This document shows positions 55,796 through 64,000 of a DNA stretch of 64,000 bases, in pieces. The translations under genes were made by a program, and so were the position numbers. Source of the DNA: Synechococcus sp. SP2 MAG (GTDB taxonomy: Bacteria; Cyanobacteriota; Cyanobacteriia; PCC-6307; Cyanobiaceae); contig JAVBIX010000058.1 in NCBI GenBank assembly GCA_030756895.1, positions 1 to 64,000 on the forward strand, in the 5' to 3' direction. The first letter of the stretch is position 1, and each line of letters starts with the position of its first letter. The notes under the pieces were generated by a model that did not search any database, was not told where the DNA came from, and saw nothing but the letters and a program-made list of their open reading frames with translations.

Positions 55796-57199
55796 ATGCC
55801 AATTCCCTACGCCATTCACCGCACTCAGGCCTGGTACCGCCGCCTCACGATTCCCCAATTCACGGTTGTGACGGGACTACTTGTCATCGCAGCCGGCACA
55901 CTGATTCTCGCGACGCCACTGTGCTCAACCCCCAGAGTGGGTCTGTGGGAAGCCTTTTTCACAGCCACGTCAGCTGTGACTGTGACAGGGCTTTCGGTGA
56001 TCGACATCCGCGAAGATCTGACCCGCCCCGGGCAAATCGTGCTGGCGATCATGATCATGGTCGGCGGCCTCGGTTTGATGGCGGTTACGACCTTTCTGCA
56101 GGGCTTTGTGGTTCGCGGAACCGCTCTGCGGCGGCGCCTCGATCGTGGTCAAACCCTCGATGAGTTTGGGGTTGGGGGCGTAGGAACCACCTTTCGCGGA
56201 ATTGCGCTCACTGCCGTAGTGCTGATCTTGATTGGGGCATTCATGCTCTATGTCTTTGGGTTCACTGATATTGCGCCTGGAGGCGAACGTCTGTGGGCCG
56301 CTCTCTTTCACAGCATTTCTGCGTACAACAACGCTGGCTTCGGGCTCTGGAACAACAGTCTTGAGAGTTATCGCACCAACAACACTGTGAATGCAGTGAT
56401 CATGGTTTTAGTGGTCCTGGGCGGACTGGGATGGCGTGTCACCAATGACCTATGGATCAATCGCCAACGGCTTAGACGACGTCATCTCAGCCTGCACACG
56501 CGCCTTGTTCTGCGCACCTCTGGTCTTCTCATCTTGATCGGGACCTTCGGGTTAATGCTGACGGAATCCCTTTCCATAGGCCATGTGCTCACAGATATGG
56601 GGTGGGGCGAACGATTGATGAGCGCTCTTTTTGAATCAGTAAGTTCAAGAACCGCTGGATTCACCACGGTGCCCCTCTCTCTGAACAGCTTTTCGGATTC
56701 AGGCCTGTTGTTGGTGATGACCCTGATGTTCATCGGTGCGAGTCCGGGAGGAACAGGCGGTGGGATCAAAACCACAACGGTGGCAGCGCTTATGGCCGCT
56801 ACCCGCTCCACCCTGCGCGGTCACAATGATGTGGTGATTCGCCATCGACAGATCTCAGACAAAGTTGTGCTGCGCGCTTTAAGCATCACGGTTGCTTCCC
56901 TTCTGTTTGTGCTGGGGATGGCCCTGCTGTTGGCATTGAGCAGCAATCTCAGCGGAGAAGAACCCTTCACGTTCCTGGAGCTGATTTTTACTTGTATTTC
57001 CGCCTTTGCCACCGTTGGATTAGATCTAGGTGTAACGCGCCAACTCGCTCCTTTTGGTCAGTTTGTGCTTGTGGTGGGAATGTTTGTGGGACGCCTGGGC
57101 ATCCTTTTGCTTTTAAGCGCCATTTGGGAGAGTTTTAACCGCGGACATCTGCAGCGCGAGAATCGTGTCGGTTATCCCCGTGAGGATCTCTATGTCTGA
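55796..57199 (+). CDS. ktrB: Potassium transporter subunit KtrB/TrkH-like
   Basis: Membrane subunit of a Ktr-type K+ (Na+-dependent) uptake system. The 467-aa protein has four repeated M-P-M units; pore-like loops include TSAVTVTGLSVIDI, SISAYNNAGFGLW, SVSSRTAGFTTVPL and TCISAFATVGLDLG, each with the selectivity glycine. It continues into the KtrA gene 24 bases later. In cyanobacteria Ktr is important for salt and osmotic adjustment. The NtpJ name used in some genomes is the same family. Confidence 0.94.
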   Translation: MPIPYAIHRTQAWYRRLTIPQFTVVTGLLVIAAGTLILATPLCSTPRVGLWEAFFTATSAVTVTGLSVIDIREDLTRPGQIVLAIMIMVGGLGLMAVTTFLQGFVVRGTALRRRLDRGQTLDEFGVGGVGTTFRGIALTAVVLILIGAFMLYVFGFTDIAPGGERLWAALFHSISAYNNAGFGLWNNSLESYRTNNTVNAVIMVLVVLGGLGWRVTNDLWINRQRLRRRHLSLHTRLVLRTSGLLILIGTFGLMLTESLSIGHVLTDMGWGERLMSALFESVSSRTAGFTTVPLSLNSFSDSGLLLVMTLMFIGASPGGTGGGIKTTTVAALMAATRSTLRGHNDVVIRHRQISDKVVLRALSITVASLLFVLGMALLLALSSNLSGEEPFTFLELIFTCISAFATVGLDLGVTRQLAPFGQFVLVVGMFVGRLGILLLLSAIWESFNRGHLQRENRVGYPREDLYV

Positions 57200-57223
57200 T
57201 CACCGATCCCTTGGAGCAGTGCA

Positions 57224-57928
57224 GTGAGGGAGTGGTGGCATTGGTCCCAATCCAACCAGGCAGAACCTTCAAGCTTTGGGATTGTGGGCTTGGGTCGTTT
57301 CGGGAGTGCTGTCTGCAAGGAACTGATGCAAAACGGCGCTGAAGTTCTTGCCGTCGACCGTTCCTCAAAGGCAATCGAGGAATTACGCCAGCTCGAGCCG
57401 TCGATCGAAGCGCGCATCGTGGACTGCACCGATGAGGAAGCGCTTCGTGAAGCGGGGATCCTCGATATGGAAACCGTGGTTGTCGCCATCAGCGAACCCA
57501 TCGAAGCCAGCATTACGGCCACCCTGATTGCCAAAGACAGCGCGGGGAGCAAAGTTCGTCGAGTGATTGCACGAGCCACCAGCGATTTGCACGAAAAAAT
57601 GCTCAAGCGCGTGGGAGCCGATCGGGTCGTCTTTCCCTCCCGAATGCAGGGAGAACGCTTGGGTGTGGAATTAGTACGACCCAACCTGATGGAGCGGCTT
57701 GAACTCGATAAGCATCATTCGATTGAAGAAATCAAGGTGCCAGGCCGGTTCGTGGGGCGCTCGCTGCGAGACCTAAACCTGCGCAAGAACTTCCGAGTGA
57801 ATGTTCTTGCGGCAGGTCCCGCAAAAGAACTCATGGTCAACCCACCGGCGTCCCATGTCCTTCAAGACGGGCACGTCCTTGTGGTGATGGGTTTAACCGA
57901 CGATCTCCAAGAGCTTCCAAAAACCTGA
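57224..57928 (+). CDS. ktrA: Potassium uptake regulatory subunit KtrA/TrkA
   Basis: A 234-aa cytosolic RCK protein that gates the KtrB channel. It starts at GTG 57224, then has the Rossmann nucleotide-binding motif GIVGLGRFGSAVCKEL, followed by the acidic strand end AVDRSS, and a C-terminal RCK_C domain (PGRFVGRSLRDLNLRKNF, then DGHVLVVMG). It is directly behind ktrB, an intact two-gene Ktr unit. AnmK follows 3 bases later. Confidence 0.94.
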   Translation: MREWWHWSQSNQAEPSSFGIVGLGRFGSAVCKELMQNGAEVLAVDRSSKAIEELRQLEPSIEARIVDCTDEEALREAGILDMETVVVAISEPIEASITATLIAKDSAGSKVRRVIARATSDLHEKMLKRVGADRVVFPSRMQGERLGVELVRPNLMERLELDKHHSIEEIKVPGRFVGRSLRDLNLRKNFRVNVLAAGPAKELMVNPPASHVLQDGHVLVVMGLTDDLQELPKT

Positions 57929-57931
57929 GAC

Positions 57932-59086
57932 ATGCGCGTTCTCGGTCTGATGAGCGGAACAAGCGCCGATGGCGTGGATGCTGTCCTTGTCGAGCTCTCA
58001 GGGTCCGCCGAACATCCCCATTGGACCCTGCTGCGGTCAGCGTCACTGGACTATCCAGCCTCGACACGGCAAATGATTTTGGCCGTAGGGCAAGGCGAAG
58101 CCAAAAGCGCGTCTTCTCTCCTCAATCTTTCCGAGACGATTACCCAGATTCAGGCCGCAGCAGCGCGTCAGTGCGACCCAGAAGGACAAGCGCAGCTGGT
58201 GGGATGTCATGGCCAAACCCTCTGGCATCGCCCACCCAAAAATGCCGAAACTGGCGAGCTTCAGCACGGATCAAGCTGGCAGATGTTGCAAGCACCCCTG
58301 CTTGCACAACTGCTGAAATGCCCTGTGATCTTTGACTTTCGGGCTGCTGATCTAGCCCTTGGAGGTCAAGGTGCACCCCTTGTTCCCAAAGCTGATGCAG
58401 CTCTTTTGGGACGAACCAAAGGCTGGAGAGCATTGCTCAATTTGGGTGGCATTGCCAATCTCACTCTCATCCCACCCGACGCAGGTCCCGATCGACTCCA
58501 GCCCGTCAGGGGCTGGGATTGCGGGCCTGCGAATAGCTTGATCGACCTTGCGATCGAGCAGTTCAGCGAAGGCAAGGAAAGCTGCGACGTGGGCGGTCGC
58601 CTTGCGGCGGCAGGTCAATGCGATGAAGCATTGATTCTCCGCTGGCTCGCTGAGCCTTACTTCCAGCTCAGCCCTCCCAAGTCCACAGGTCGTGAATTAT
58701 TCGGGCGAGCTGACCTAACAAGACGCCTTAAGGAGATGCAAGGACAAGCGATTGCGGATCAACTCGCAACGCTCACAGCCTTCTCAGCCGCTGTCGTCGC
58801 GCAGGATCTGCAACAGCTCTCGAACCAAAATCATCCCCTCCCCATCGAGCTCTTGGTCGCTGGAGGCGGCAGCCAGAACCTCACGTTGATGCGAGAGCTC
58901 ACCAGACGCTGCCGAGGCCTAAGACTGCGTCGCAGCGACGAGCTACAACTTCCCAGTCAAAGCCGCGAAGCCATGGTGTTTGCTCTTTTGGCGTGGTGGC
59001 ACCACTTGGGATATCCAGGGAATGCACCAGCGATTACGGGCGCACAGCACGAGGCCGTCCTCGGAGTACGCGTTAATCCGGCTTGA
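57932..59086 (+). CDS. anmK: Anhydro-N-acetylmuramic acid kinase
   Basis: Phosphorylates anhydro-MurNAc released in peptidoglycan turnover, yielding MurNAc-6-phosphate. The 384-aa protein has the N-terminal phosphate loop LMSGTSADGVDAVL, GCHGQTLWHRP, the nucleotide motif LNLGGIANLTL, the WDCGPANSLIDL block and GGGSQNLTLM near the end, all of the AnmK family. It starts 3 bases after ktrA, probably co-transcribed. No MurQ is nearby. Confidence 0.94.
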   Translation: MRVLGLMSGTSADGVDAVLVELSGSAEHPHWTLLRSASLDYPASTRQMILAVGQGEAKSASSLLNLSETITQIQAAAARQCDPEGQAQLVGCHGQTLWHRPPKNAETGELQHGSSWQMLQAPLLAQLLKCPVIFDFRAADLALGGQGAPLVPKADAALLGRTKGWRALLNLGGIANLTLIPPDAGPDRLQPVRGWDCGPANSLIDLAIEQFSEGKESCDVGGRLAAAGQCDEALILRWLAEPYFQLSPPKSTGRELFGRADLTRRLKEMQGQAIADQLATLTAFSAAVVAQDLQQLSNQNHPLPIELLVAGGGSQNLTLMRELTRRCRGLRLRRSDELQLPSQSREAMVFALLAWWHHLGYPGNAPAITGAQHEAVLGVRVNPA

Positions 59087-59131
59087 TTTCGCAGCAGCCA
59101 CACAAGATCTGAGGGCTGGGCTTGACCTGGG

Positions 59132-59443
59132 TTAATTCGGGCGATGAAGCCTGACCCGACGCGGTGCGCCCCGTAATCGACCGGTTTGCTTTGACTCCAG
59201 AGCGTTGCGCAATTGCTCCGTTGACGACTGATGTGCGTCCGCAACAGGAGCTGACGCCTGCTTGTCACCTCCCTGTTCGTAGCGCTGAACCCCTTGCTGA
59301 ATCAGCACCTTGGCCATGTTGCTGACCGTGCGCGATTCATCCTCAGCCAATGCCGTTAGGCGGAGGCAAAGATCTTCGGGGAGCACCACCTGAATACGAG
59401 GTGACTTTGGCTTCCCACTGGATGAATTTTGGCGAGTGGCCAC
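59132..59443 (-). CDS. Ribbon-helix-helix (CopG-like) DNA-binding protein
   Basis: A 103-aa protein from GTG 59443 (the frame is open to 59506). A basic N-terminus is followed by RIQVVLPEDLCLRLTALAEDESRTVSNMAKVLIQQG, a ribbon-helix-helix pattern, then a Gln/Ser-rich linker and a basic tail with RGAPRRVRL. RHH proteins usually repress transcription; the linker suggests an uncommon tail. No toxin gene is next to it. Target unknown. Confidence 0.6.
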   Translation of the reverse strand: MATRQNSSSGKPKSPRIQVVLPEDLCLRLTALAEDESRTVSNMAKVLIQQGVQRYEQGGDKQASAPVADAHQSSTEQLRNALESKQTGRLRGAPRRVRLHRPN

Positions 59444-59580
59444 GACCCAGAAAGAGGCAGAGCTACTCAAAAGTGTACAGAGATGCGCAAGGGTAGTATC
59501 CAGCACTATGCTGCTGTCATTGATCAGATCTCTGATCCATCTGCAGGCCAGGCCCTCGGCCGACCCATTCCAGGAGTGCC

Positions 59581-59928
59581 ATGCCCCATTCCCAAAGCCC
59601 GGACGTCAGCTCCCCCCAGCTACCAAGCCGCAGCAAACCTGTTGCTCGCAAAAGCAATCGCCAAGGCAACGACTCTCGAAAGAATCGACGCCCGAGCCGC
59701 ACCCCTGAGAACAGCGAAGTGCTTGTCTCGGCTGTCATCAGCACCTATCTGCTCACCCACCTTCATCACGTGCTCCAACGCGCTGAATACGGCGCCGTTC
59801 AAGACGGACGCCGCTCACAAGCCGCTAATTACGCTCAGCTGCGCAAAGTGCTTTGCATGGAAGCCCGCAGCATGGAAAACGCCTCAGCCTCTGGGCTCAA
59901 AGCAACGGAGCTCGACCAAGCTGCATAG
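59581..59928 (+). CDS. Hypothetical basic protein
   Basis: A 115-aa protein: a Ser/Arg-rich disordered N-terminal half (pI basic) and a helical C-terminal half with VSAVISTYLLTHLHHVLQRAEY. It is followed 69 bases later by the Nif11-like gene and has no recognised family. Its frame is uninterrupted and the C-terminal half is plausibly conserved, but the call is mostly by coding potential. Confidence 0.5.
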   Translation: MPHSQSPDVSSPQLPSRSKPVARKSNRQGNDSRKNRRPSRTPENSEVLVSAVISTYLLTHLHHVLQRAEYGAVQDGRRSQAANYAQLRKVLCMEARSMENASASGLKATELDQAA

Positions 59929-59997
59929 GCAGCTGCATCGGGAAAGGATGGCAGTTCGTGATGGCGTGAATAAGGTTTTGTCAGAAGCATCACGATC

Positions 59998-60225
59998 ATG
60001 TCCAACGCAGCTGCTCTGTACGCACGCATTGAGAATGATCGAGATCTCAGCAAGGGATTATTTAGGCAGGCACTTCAAAATCCTTCAGGAGCCCTCGATT
60101 CCATCTGTGAAATCGGCAATCAACTCAACTTGCCTGTCACGCTCCAAGAGGTGAAGGACCACCTCAATAGCCTCGACGACGAGATCACCAAGCAATGGCT
60201 GATCAAGGCGAGGGGAGGGCTTTAA
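59998..60225 (+). CDS. Nif11-like peptide
   Basis: A 75-aa protein with the Nif11-type layout: an amphipathic helical leader (YARIENDRDLSKGLFRQAL, then PSGALDSICEIGNQLNLPVT) that fits the Nif11 pattern in TIGR03798. The last residues are KARGGL, so a double glycine sits at the C-terminus where Nif11-derived precursors have their protease site, but no core peptide follows. Marine cyanobacteria carry stand-alone Nif11 genes; function unknown. The 3' end overlaps the convergent gene by 23 bases. Confidence 0.6.
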   Translation: MSNAAALYARIENDRDLSKGLFRQALQNPSGALDSICEIGNQLNLPVTLQEVKDHLNSLDDEITKQWLIKARGGL

Positions 60226-60421
60226 TCTCAGCTGCTTCCATCGAGCCTTTGGACTCCATGGATTGATCAGAGATGGATTGATCAGAGGGCGCTAAGAGTG
60301 GCTTGGGTACCGAACGTTCTCGTACGCCTCCACCTCCCGCCCAACTGAAAAACAACCAATAACTAATCACGGCAAGACCGGCTGCCACCACAAGGGCCGT
60401 GACCTGCTCCAGTCTTCGCAT
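60203..60421 (-). CDS. Small single-span membrane protein
   Basis: From ATG 60421 a 72-aa protein with one N-terminal membrane helix (VTALVVAAGLAVISYWLFFSW), a Gly-rich hinge (AGGGGV) and a hydrophilic tail. The frame is open to 60493 but that part overlaps the ABC-F gene start. The tail holds a near-perfect repeat (DQSISDQSM). No family is recognised. Convergent with the Nif11-like gene. Confidence 0.5.
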   Translation of the reverse strand: MRRLEQVTALVVAAGLAVISYWLFFSWAGGGGVRERSVPKPLLAPSDQSISDQSMESKGSMEAAEIKALPSP

Positions 60422-60496
60422 TGAGCCTGCTCCCAGCTCCAGCAGTCTGCCTGGAAACCCCGACACGGGATGATGGGTTTTCCCTGCCTCCACTCC

Positions 60497-62221
60497 GTGC
60501 TGCGACTTGAGCGAGTCGGCAAGATTTATCCCACCGGAGAAGTTCTGCGGGATGTGACCTGGGAGGTCAAACCCGGAGACCGGATCGGCCTCGTCGGCGT
60601 GAATGGGGCAGGGAAGTCAACTCAGCTACGGCTGATTGCTGGCATGGAAGAAGCCAGCAGTGGGCAAGTCGTCAAACAAGGCGAGCCAAGAATCGCTTAC
60701 CTCCAGCAGGAATTCGATGTCGACCCCAGCCGCACGGTCCGCGAAGAGCTGTTTCAAGCCTTTGGGGAAGCAGCCATCGTGCTGGATAAACAAAAAAAAG
60801 TTGAATTGGAGATGGGATCAGACCGCGCAGCGGCAGACCCCGATCATCTCGATCAGCTCATTCACGAACTAGGGCGACTGCAGACCCGATTTGAAGGACT
60901 GCATGGCTACGAGCTCGATGCACGCATCGACAAATTGCTTCCAACCATCGGCTTCAAACTCGATGAGGCAGACCGCCTGGTTTCGGACTACTCAGGTGGC
61001 TGGCAAATGCGCCTGGCACTGGGGAAAATCCTCTTACAAGACCCTGATCTTCTTCTGTTAGACGAGCCAACCAACCATCTCGATGTCGAAACGATTCAGT
61101 GGCTCGAGGGGTATCTCATCGAACAAAAAGCGGCACTGGTCGTGATCAGTCATGACCGCACCTTTCTGGATCGTGTCTGCAATCAAATTGTGAGCACAGA
61201 GCGAGGCGTATCAAGGTCTTACTTGGGCAATTACACCTCGCACCTCGAGCAGAAAGCACTCGAGAAAGAAGCCTCACAAGCAGCTTTTGAACGGCAGCAG
61301 AAAGAGATCGCAACTCAACAGGCCTACATCGATCGATTCCGTGCCAGTGCAACGCGCAGCACCCAGGCGAAAAGCCGAGAAAAGCAACTGGACAAGGTGG
61401 AGCGGGTTGATGCCCCGGTTGATTCAGTGAGTGGACCCAGTTTCCGCTTCCCCCCGGCACCACGATCTGGCGCTCAGGTGGCTGTGATCGAAAACATGAC
61501 CCATTGCTACGGGGAAAACATCCTTTTCATGGAAGCTGATCTTGAAATCGATAGAGGTGATCGGATCGCCTTTGTCGGTCCCAACGGAGCCGGAAAGTCC
61601 ACCCTGCTCCGATTGATCATGGGGGTCGAAACTCCCGAGGAGGGTTCAGCAAGGCTCGGGGAACACAACGTCATTGCCAGCTATTTCGAACAAAACCAGG
61701 CGGAAGCCCTCGATCTCAACAAGACGGTGATCGAAACCATGTTCGAAGCCGTTCCCGATTGGACGCAAACTCAAGTGCGCTCATTACTGGGAAGTTTCTG
61801 TTTCAGCAACGACAGTGTTTTCAAAGACGTTGGCAAACTTAGTGGCGGAGAGAAAGCACGCCTTGCTCTTGCTCTGATGTTGCTCAGTCCCTGCAATTTG
61901 CTGGTTCTCGATGAACCCACAAACCATCTCGACATCCCTGCCAAACAGATGCTGGAAGATGCGCTCTGCGCCTACGAAGGAGCAGCTTTATTGGTATCGC
62001 ATGACCGTTATTTCATCTCACGTGTAGCGAACCGGATCGTGGAAATTCGCGATGGCGAACTCGTGATTTATCGCGGGAATTACGCTTATTACCAAGAAAA
62101 AAAGATTGAGGAAAAGGCCGAAGCGGAGGCAAACCTGCTGATTGCTGAGAAAGAAGCCAAGCGCAAAGCAAACAACGCAAAGCAAAAGCAGCGAGCCTCT
62201 CGCAAAAAGAACGCTGCGTAG
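60497..62221 (+). CDS. ABC-F family ATPase
   Basis: A 574-aa soluble protein with two ABC domains and no membrane part; ABC-F proteins act on the ribosome (EttA, Uup). Walker A GVNGAGKST and GPNGAGKST, signatures YSGGWQMRLAL and LSGGEKARLAL, and two DEPTNHLD Walker B motifs are present, with a charged interdomain linker. The GTG at 60497 gives the usual MLRLERVGKIYPTGEVLRDV; the longer frame overlaps the divergent small gene. C-terminus is Lys-rich. Confidence 0.92.
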   Translation: MLRLERVGKIYPTGEVLRDVTWEVKPGDRIGLVGVNGAGKSTQLRLIAGMEEASSGQVVKQGEPRIAYLQQEFDVDPSRTVREELFQAFGEAAIVLDKQKKVELEMGSDRAAADPDHLDQLIHELGRLQTRFEGLHGYELDARIDKLLPTIGFKLDEADRLVSDYSGGWQMRLALGKILLQDPDLLLLDEPTNHLDVETIQWLEGYLIEQKAALVVISHDRTFLDRVCNQIVSTERGVSRSYLGNYTSHLEQKALEKEASQAAFERQQKEIATQQAYIDRFRASATRSTQAKSREKQLDKVERVDAPVDSVSGPSFRFPPAPRSGAQVAVIENMTHCYGENILFMEADLEIDRGDRIAFVGPNGAGKSTLLRLIMGVETPEEGSARLGEHNVIASYFEQNQAEALDLNKTVIETMFEAVPDWTQTQVRSLLGSFCFSNDSVFKDVGKLSGGEKARLALALMLLSPCNLLVLDEPTNHLDIPAKQMLEDALCAYEGAALLVSHDRYFISRVANRIVEIRDGELVIYRGNYAYYQEKKIEEKAEAEANLLIAEKEAKRKANNAKQKQRASRKKNAA

Positions 62222-62338
62222 CAAAGCATCTCGGCGATCGCAAGACGAAACTTCACACTTGGTTAGGCAGGAATACTCGTTTCCCTTTACCAGTTCAGAT
62301 GGTGTGGATAGGCTGACATCACTGATCCCCGGTCGGCA

Positions 62339-62524
62339 ATGAACAACACGCAATCACGTCATGTCACTCCCGCTGGAACCCCCGCGTCCATGACTGAAAG
62401 CGCTGAGCATGCCCAGACCTGGGACGCGGTTGAGACCTACTTCGAATGCATCACAACATGCTCCCTCGACGATGGGGAATGCATCACACAGTGCGTTGAA
62501 CAGCTCAAAGATGCAGATAGCTAA
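62339..62524 (+). CDS. Small cysteine-containing protein
   Basis: A 61-aa acidic protein from ATG 62339 (or 62390). The C-terminal half AVETYFECITTCSLDDGECITQCVEQLKD has four cysteines in an ExxxC..C..C..C pattern, similar to small conserved picocyanobacterial proteins of unknown function. It may bind a metal or form disulfides. It is convergent with the HtrA gene. Confidence 0.6.
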   Translation: MNNTQSRHVTPAGTPASMTESAEHAQTWDAVETYFECITTCSLDDGECITQCVEQLKDADS

Positions 62525-62545
62525 CTAACAACTTTGGGATGACTA

Positions 62546-63664
62546 TCAACGCAAAGATGTCATCTCAACAGGTGTAATTGAAAGAGTAATACGTTGCCCA
62601 GATCGCATCACATCAAGAGTTAAAGGGCGATCTACTCCATGTCGATCAATCGCCGAAACAACTTCAGCGGGGTTGCTAATGGATTTTCCATCGATCGACA
62701 CGATCACATCGTCGACTCGCAAGTTTCCTCGATCTGCAGGTCCACCCGGCACGACTGATCGAATCACAGCTCCAGGAGGTGCACTCGATCCTGGTGTGGG
62801 CGCAGGAACCGTTGAAAGGCCTACACCCACCATGGGATGACTCGCCCTTCCCTGCTTGACGAGCTGACTGGCGATCGACCGTGCCCTGTTGATGGGAATT
62901 GCGAAACCAAGGCCAGCCCCTGGTCCCGAGCGCACAAGAGTATTGATCCCAATGACATCACCGCGAGCGTTCAACAACGGTCCACCCGAATTACCAGGAT
63001 TAATCGCAGCGTCTGTCTGAATGAGATCCAAACGTTTTCCTGAAATGCCCAGTTGGGACATATTGCGATTGAGGTTGCTAACAATCCCCATCGTCACTGT
63101 GTTTTCAAGGCCAAAGGGATTTCCTACAGCGATAGCCCAATCCCCCACCTGAAGACGATCTGAGTTGCCCAAAGGAGCCGTAGGCCATGGCCCCCTGGTT
63201 TCCAATTGCACCACTGCCAAGTCGGTCAGAGAGTCTTGGCCAATCACTAGTCCCGCAACGCGTCTGCCATCAGGCAGTCCCACCATCACGCGATCCGCAT
63301 TTTCCACAACATGAGCGTTGGTCAGGACCAACCCCTTTTCATCAAAAATCACGCCGCTGCCCTGCCCGCGCTCTACCCGTGAACGCGGGGCCGTCTGAGC
63401 TTGCATCCCAAAGAAACGACGCAGGAATGGATCCGCCATCAAGCTCCGAGGAAGCCCACTTCCACCAGCCGTCCGCACAGTTCGCTGGGTTTCAAGCGTG
63501 ACAACAGCGGGTCCACTGCGTGCAACTGCTTGCGCAACGAACGATGTTGGGGCAACAACCTGTGAGGCAGCCGATGCGAAGGCTCGCGGCGGTTGCATCA
63601 CCATCCCTGGAAACGTCAACGCACCAGCGCAGACCAATGGGAGCAAAGGATTAAATACCGCCAT
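62546..63664 (-). CDS. HtrA/Deg family serine protease (HhoA/HhoB/DegQ type)
   Basis: An exported chaperone-protease of 372 aa (ATG 63664). Signal peptide, then the trypsin-like domain with the triad His118 (TNAHVV), Asp148 (TDLAV) and Ser226 (GNSGG), and one PDZ domain at the end ([20 protein letters not shown]). Cyanobacteria have three paralogues (HtrA, HhoA, HhoB) that guard periplasm and thylakoid lumen proteins under light and heat stress; which one this is remains open. Confidence 0.94.
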   Translation of the reverse strand: MAVFNPLLPLVCAGALTFPGMVMQPPRAFASAASQVVAPTSFVAQAVARSGPAVVTLETQRTVRTAGGSGLPRSLMADPFLRRFFGMQAQTAPRSRVERGQGSGVIFDEKGLVLTNAHVVENADRVMVGLPDGRRVAGLVIGQDSLTDLAVVQLETRGPWPTAPLGNSDRLQVGDWAIAVGNPFGLENTVTMGIVSNLNRNMSQLGISGKRLDLIQTDAAINPGNSGGPLLNARGDVIGINTLVRSGPGAGLGFAIPINRARSIASQLVKQGRASHPMVGVGLSTVPAPTPGSSAPPGAVIRSVVPGGPADRGNLRVDDVIVSIDGKSISNPAEVVSAIDRHGVDRPLTLDVMRSGQRITLSITPVEMTSLR

Positions 63665-63852
63665 GGTCGCGATTTCATCATTGATCTGAGTCAACGTGAC
63701 CGTAGACAGTGAACCCTCACAAGAAAAGACCCAATTCCAGCGATTTCATGACTGGATGCGACCAGGGTTCCCAAAACCAGCGTCCCTTTGTCCAAAAAGA
63801 GCGATGATGGGTGGGATGGTTCGGCCCATCTCCGAGTTCAGCGGTGATTGCC

Positions 63853-64000
63853 ATGCTCAGCAGCCTGTTTCCTCTCTTCTATGGACTGATTTTCATCGTC
63901 CTGTTGTGGCAAGCCTTTCGCGTGATGGGACGCGGATTCAACGCTGCCGGCAAACCGCTTGTGGCGGAAAAAGTCGACCGGACAGGTCGCCTGACGATTC
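63853..64000 (+). CDS. DUF2973-like membrane protein, 5' part (cut by window end)
   Basis: From ATG 63853 a frame of 49 residues runs off the end: a hydrophobic helix (LFPLFYGLIFIVLLWQAF), then a basic stretch and a VDRTGRLTI segment. It resembles the start of picocyanobacterial DUF2973 proteins. The rest lies outside the window. Confidence 0.6.
   Translation, partial: MLSSLFPLFYGLIFIVLLWQAFRVMGRGFNAAGKPLVAEKVDRTGRLTI

Noticed and set aside
59132-59928. Toxin-antitoxin pair (RHH protein plus neighbour)
   Set aside because: The genes are divergent, the neighbour has no toxin motif, and the spacing does not fit.
62231-62242. HIP1-like GCGATCGC octamer
   Set aside because: A single copy noticed; HIP1 is not enriched here and one copy has no meaning.

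Overview
The window looks like a chromosomal segment of a marine picocyanobacterium, most likely a phycobilisome-bearing marine Synechococcus. The evidence is psbX, ycf66, a high-light-inducible protein (HLIP), the rod-core linker cpcG, an S-type phycobilin lyase, a PucC-type MFS protein, ferredoxin-thioredoxin reductase, a sufR/sufBCDS locus, small spacers and moderate GC outside one AT-rich patch. No insertion sequence, prophage, integrase or CRISPR array was seen. Apart from the patch at 34.9-37.8 kb, this is ordinary dense core genome. No intergenic gap exceeds about 300 bases; the largest are 29130-29407, 34914-35194 and 39168-39466.

Layout. 0-9.2 kb: an rRNA-type methyltransferase, two small envelope proteins, a LigD-phosphoesterase-like protein directly before smc, a PRC-barrel protein with a repetitive acidic/basic tail, msrB and a LpxB-like glycosyltransferase. 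9.2-13.7 kb: a tRNA-Leu whose loop reads AAG, accC, a YggT protein, psbX (missed by length filters), ycf66, a tandem pair of beta-propeller-like lipoproteins and an HLIP coupled to an ABCD/SbmA-type transporter. 15.7-21.6 kb: a HIT protein, comM/yifB, a newly read 52-codon gene, rpsU, a DUF3747 protein, def and an S9 peptidase. 21.6-29.1 kb (minus strand): a class II aldolase with mtnA, a DUF1543 protein, then sufS-sufD-sufC-sufB with the FTR catalytic subunit as first gene. 29.4-32.0 kb (plus strand, divergent): sufR, a hypothetical protein, a CpcS/CpeS-type lyase, cpcG and a strong terminator. The sufB/sufR divergent spacer carries a dyad with the AAC-N6-GTT geometry of a SufR operator, so iron-sulfur supply and phycobilisome assembly genes sit under one regulatory node.

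32.0-39.2 kb: a DUF4912 protein, a small membrane protein and a phospholipase D-like lipoprotein with an EF-hand loop. The AT-rich patch follows: a group-2-like sigma factor, short hypotheticals and a divergent LysR-like regulator with a T-N11-A dyad just upstream. A PucC-family protein closes this stretch. 39.4-50.2 kb: pgm, an RND efflux pump with its adaptor (the pump has an extra membrane block and lacks the usual TM10 lysine), a RarA fusion ATPase and a DUF1400-type exported protein. 50.2-64 kb: a phosphopantetheinyl transferase, bcp, coaX-cysH, a type II NADH dehydrogenase, hflX, a Ktr potassium system, anmK, an RHH protein, a Nif11-like peptide, an ABC-F ATPase, an HtrA protease and a truncated DUF2973-like gene at the edge.

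The items most worth following are the LysR-like regulator with its own box in the AT-rich patch, the aldolase-mtnA pair (a possible DHAP shunt for methylthioadenosine), the sufR-lyase-cpcG linkage, the unusual RND pump, and the LigD-like protein beside smc. All family assignments come from motif recognition by eye; no database search was run.
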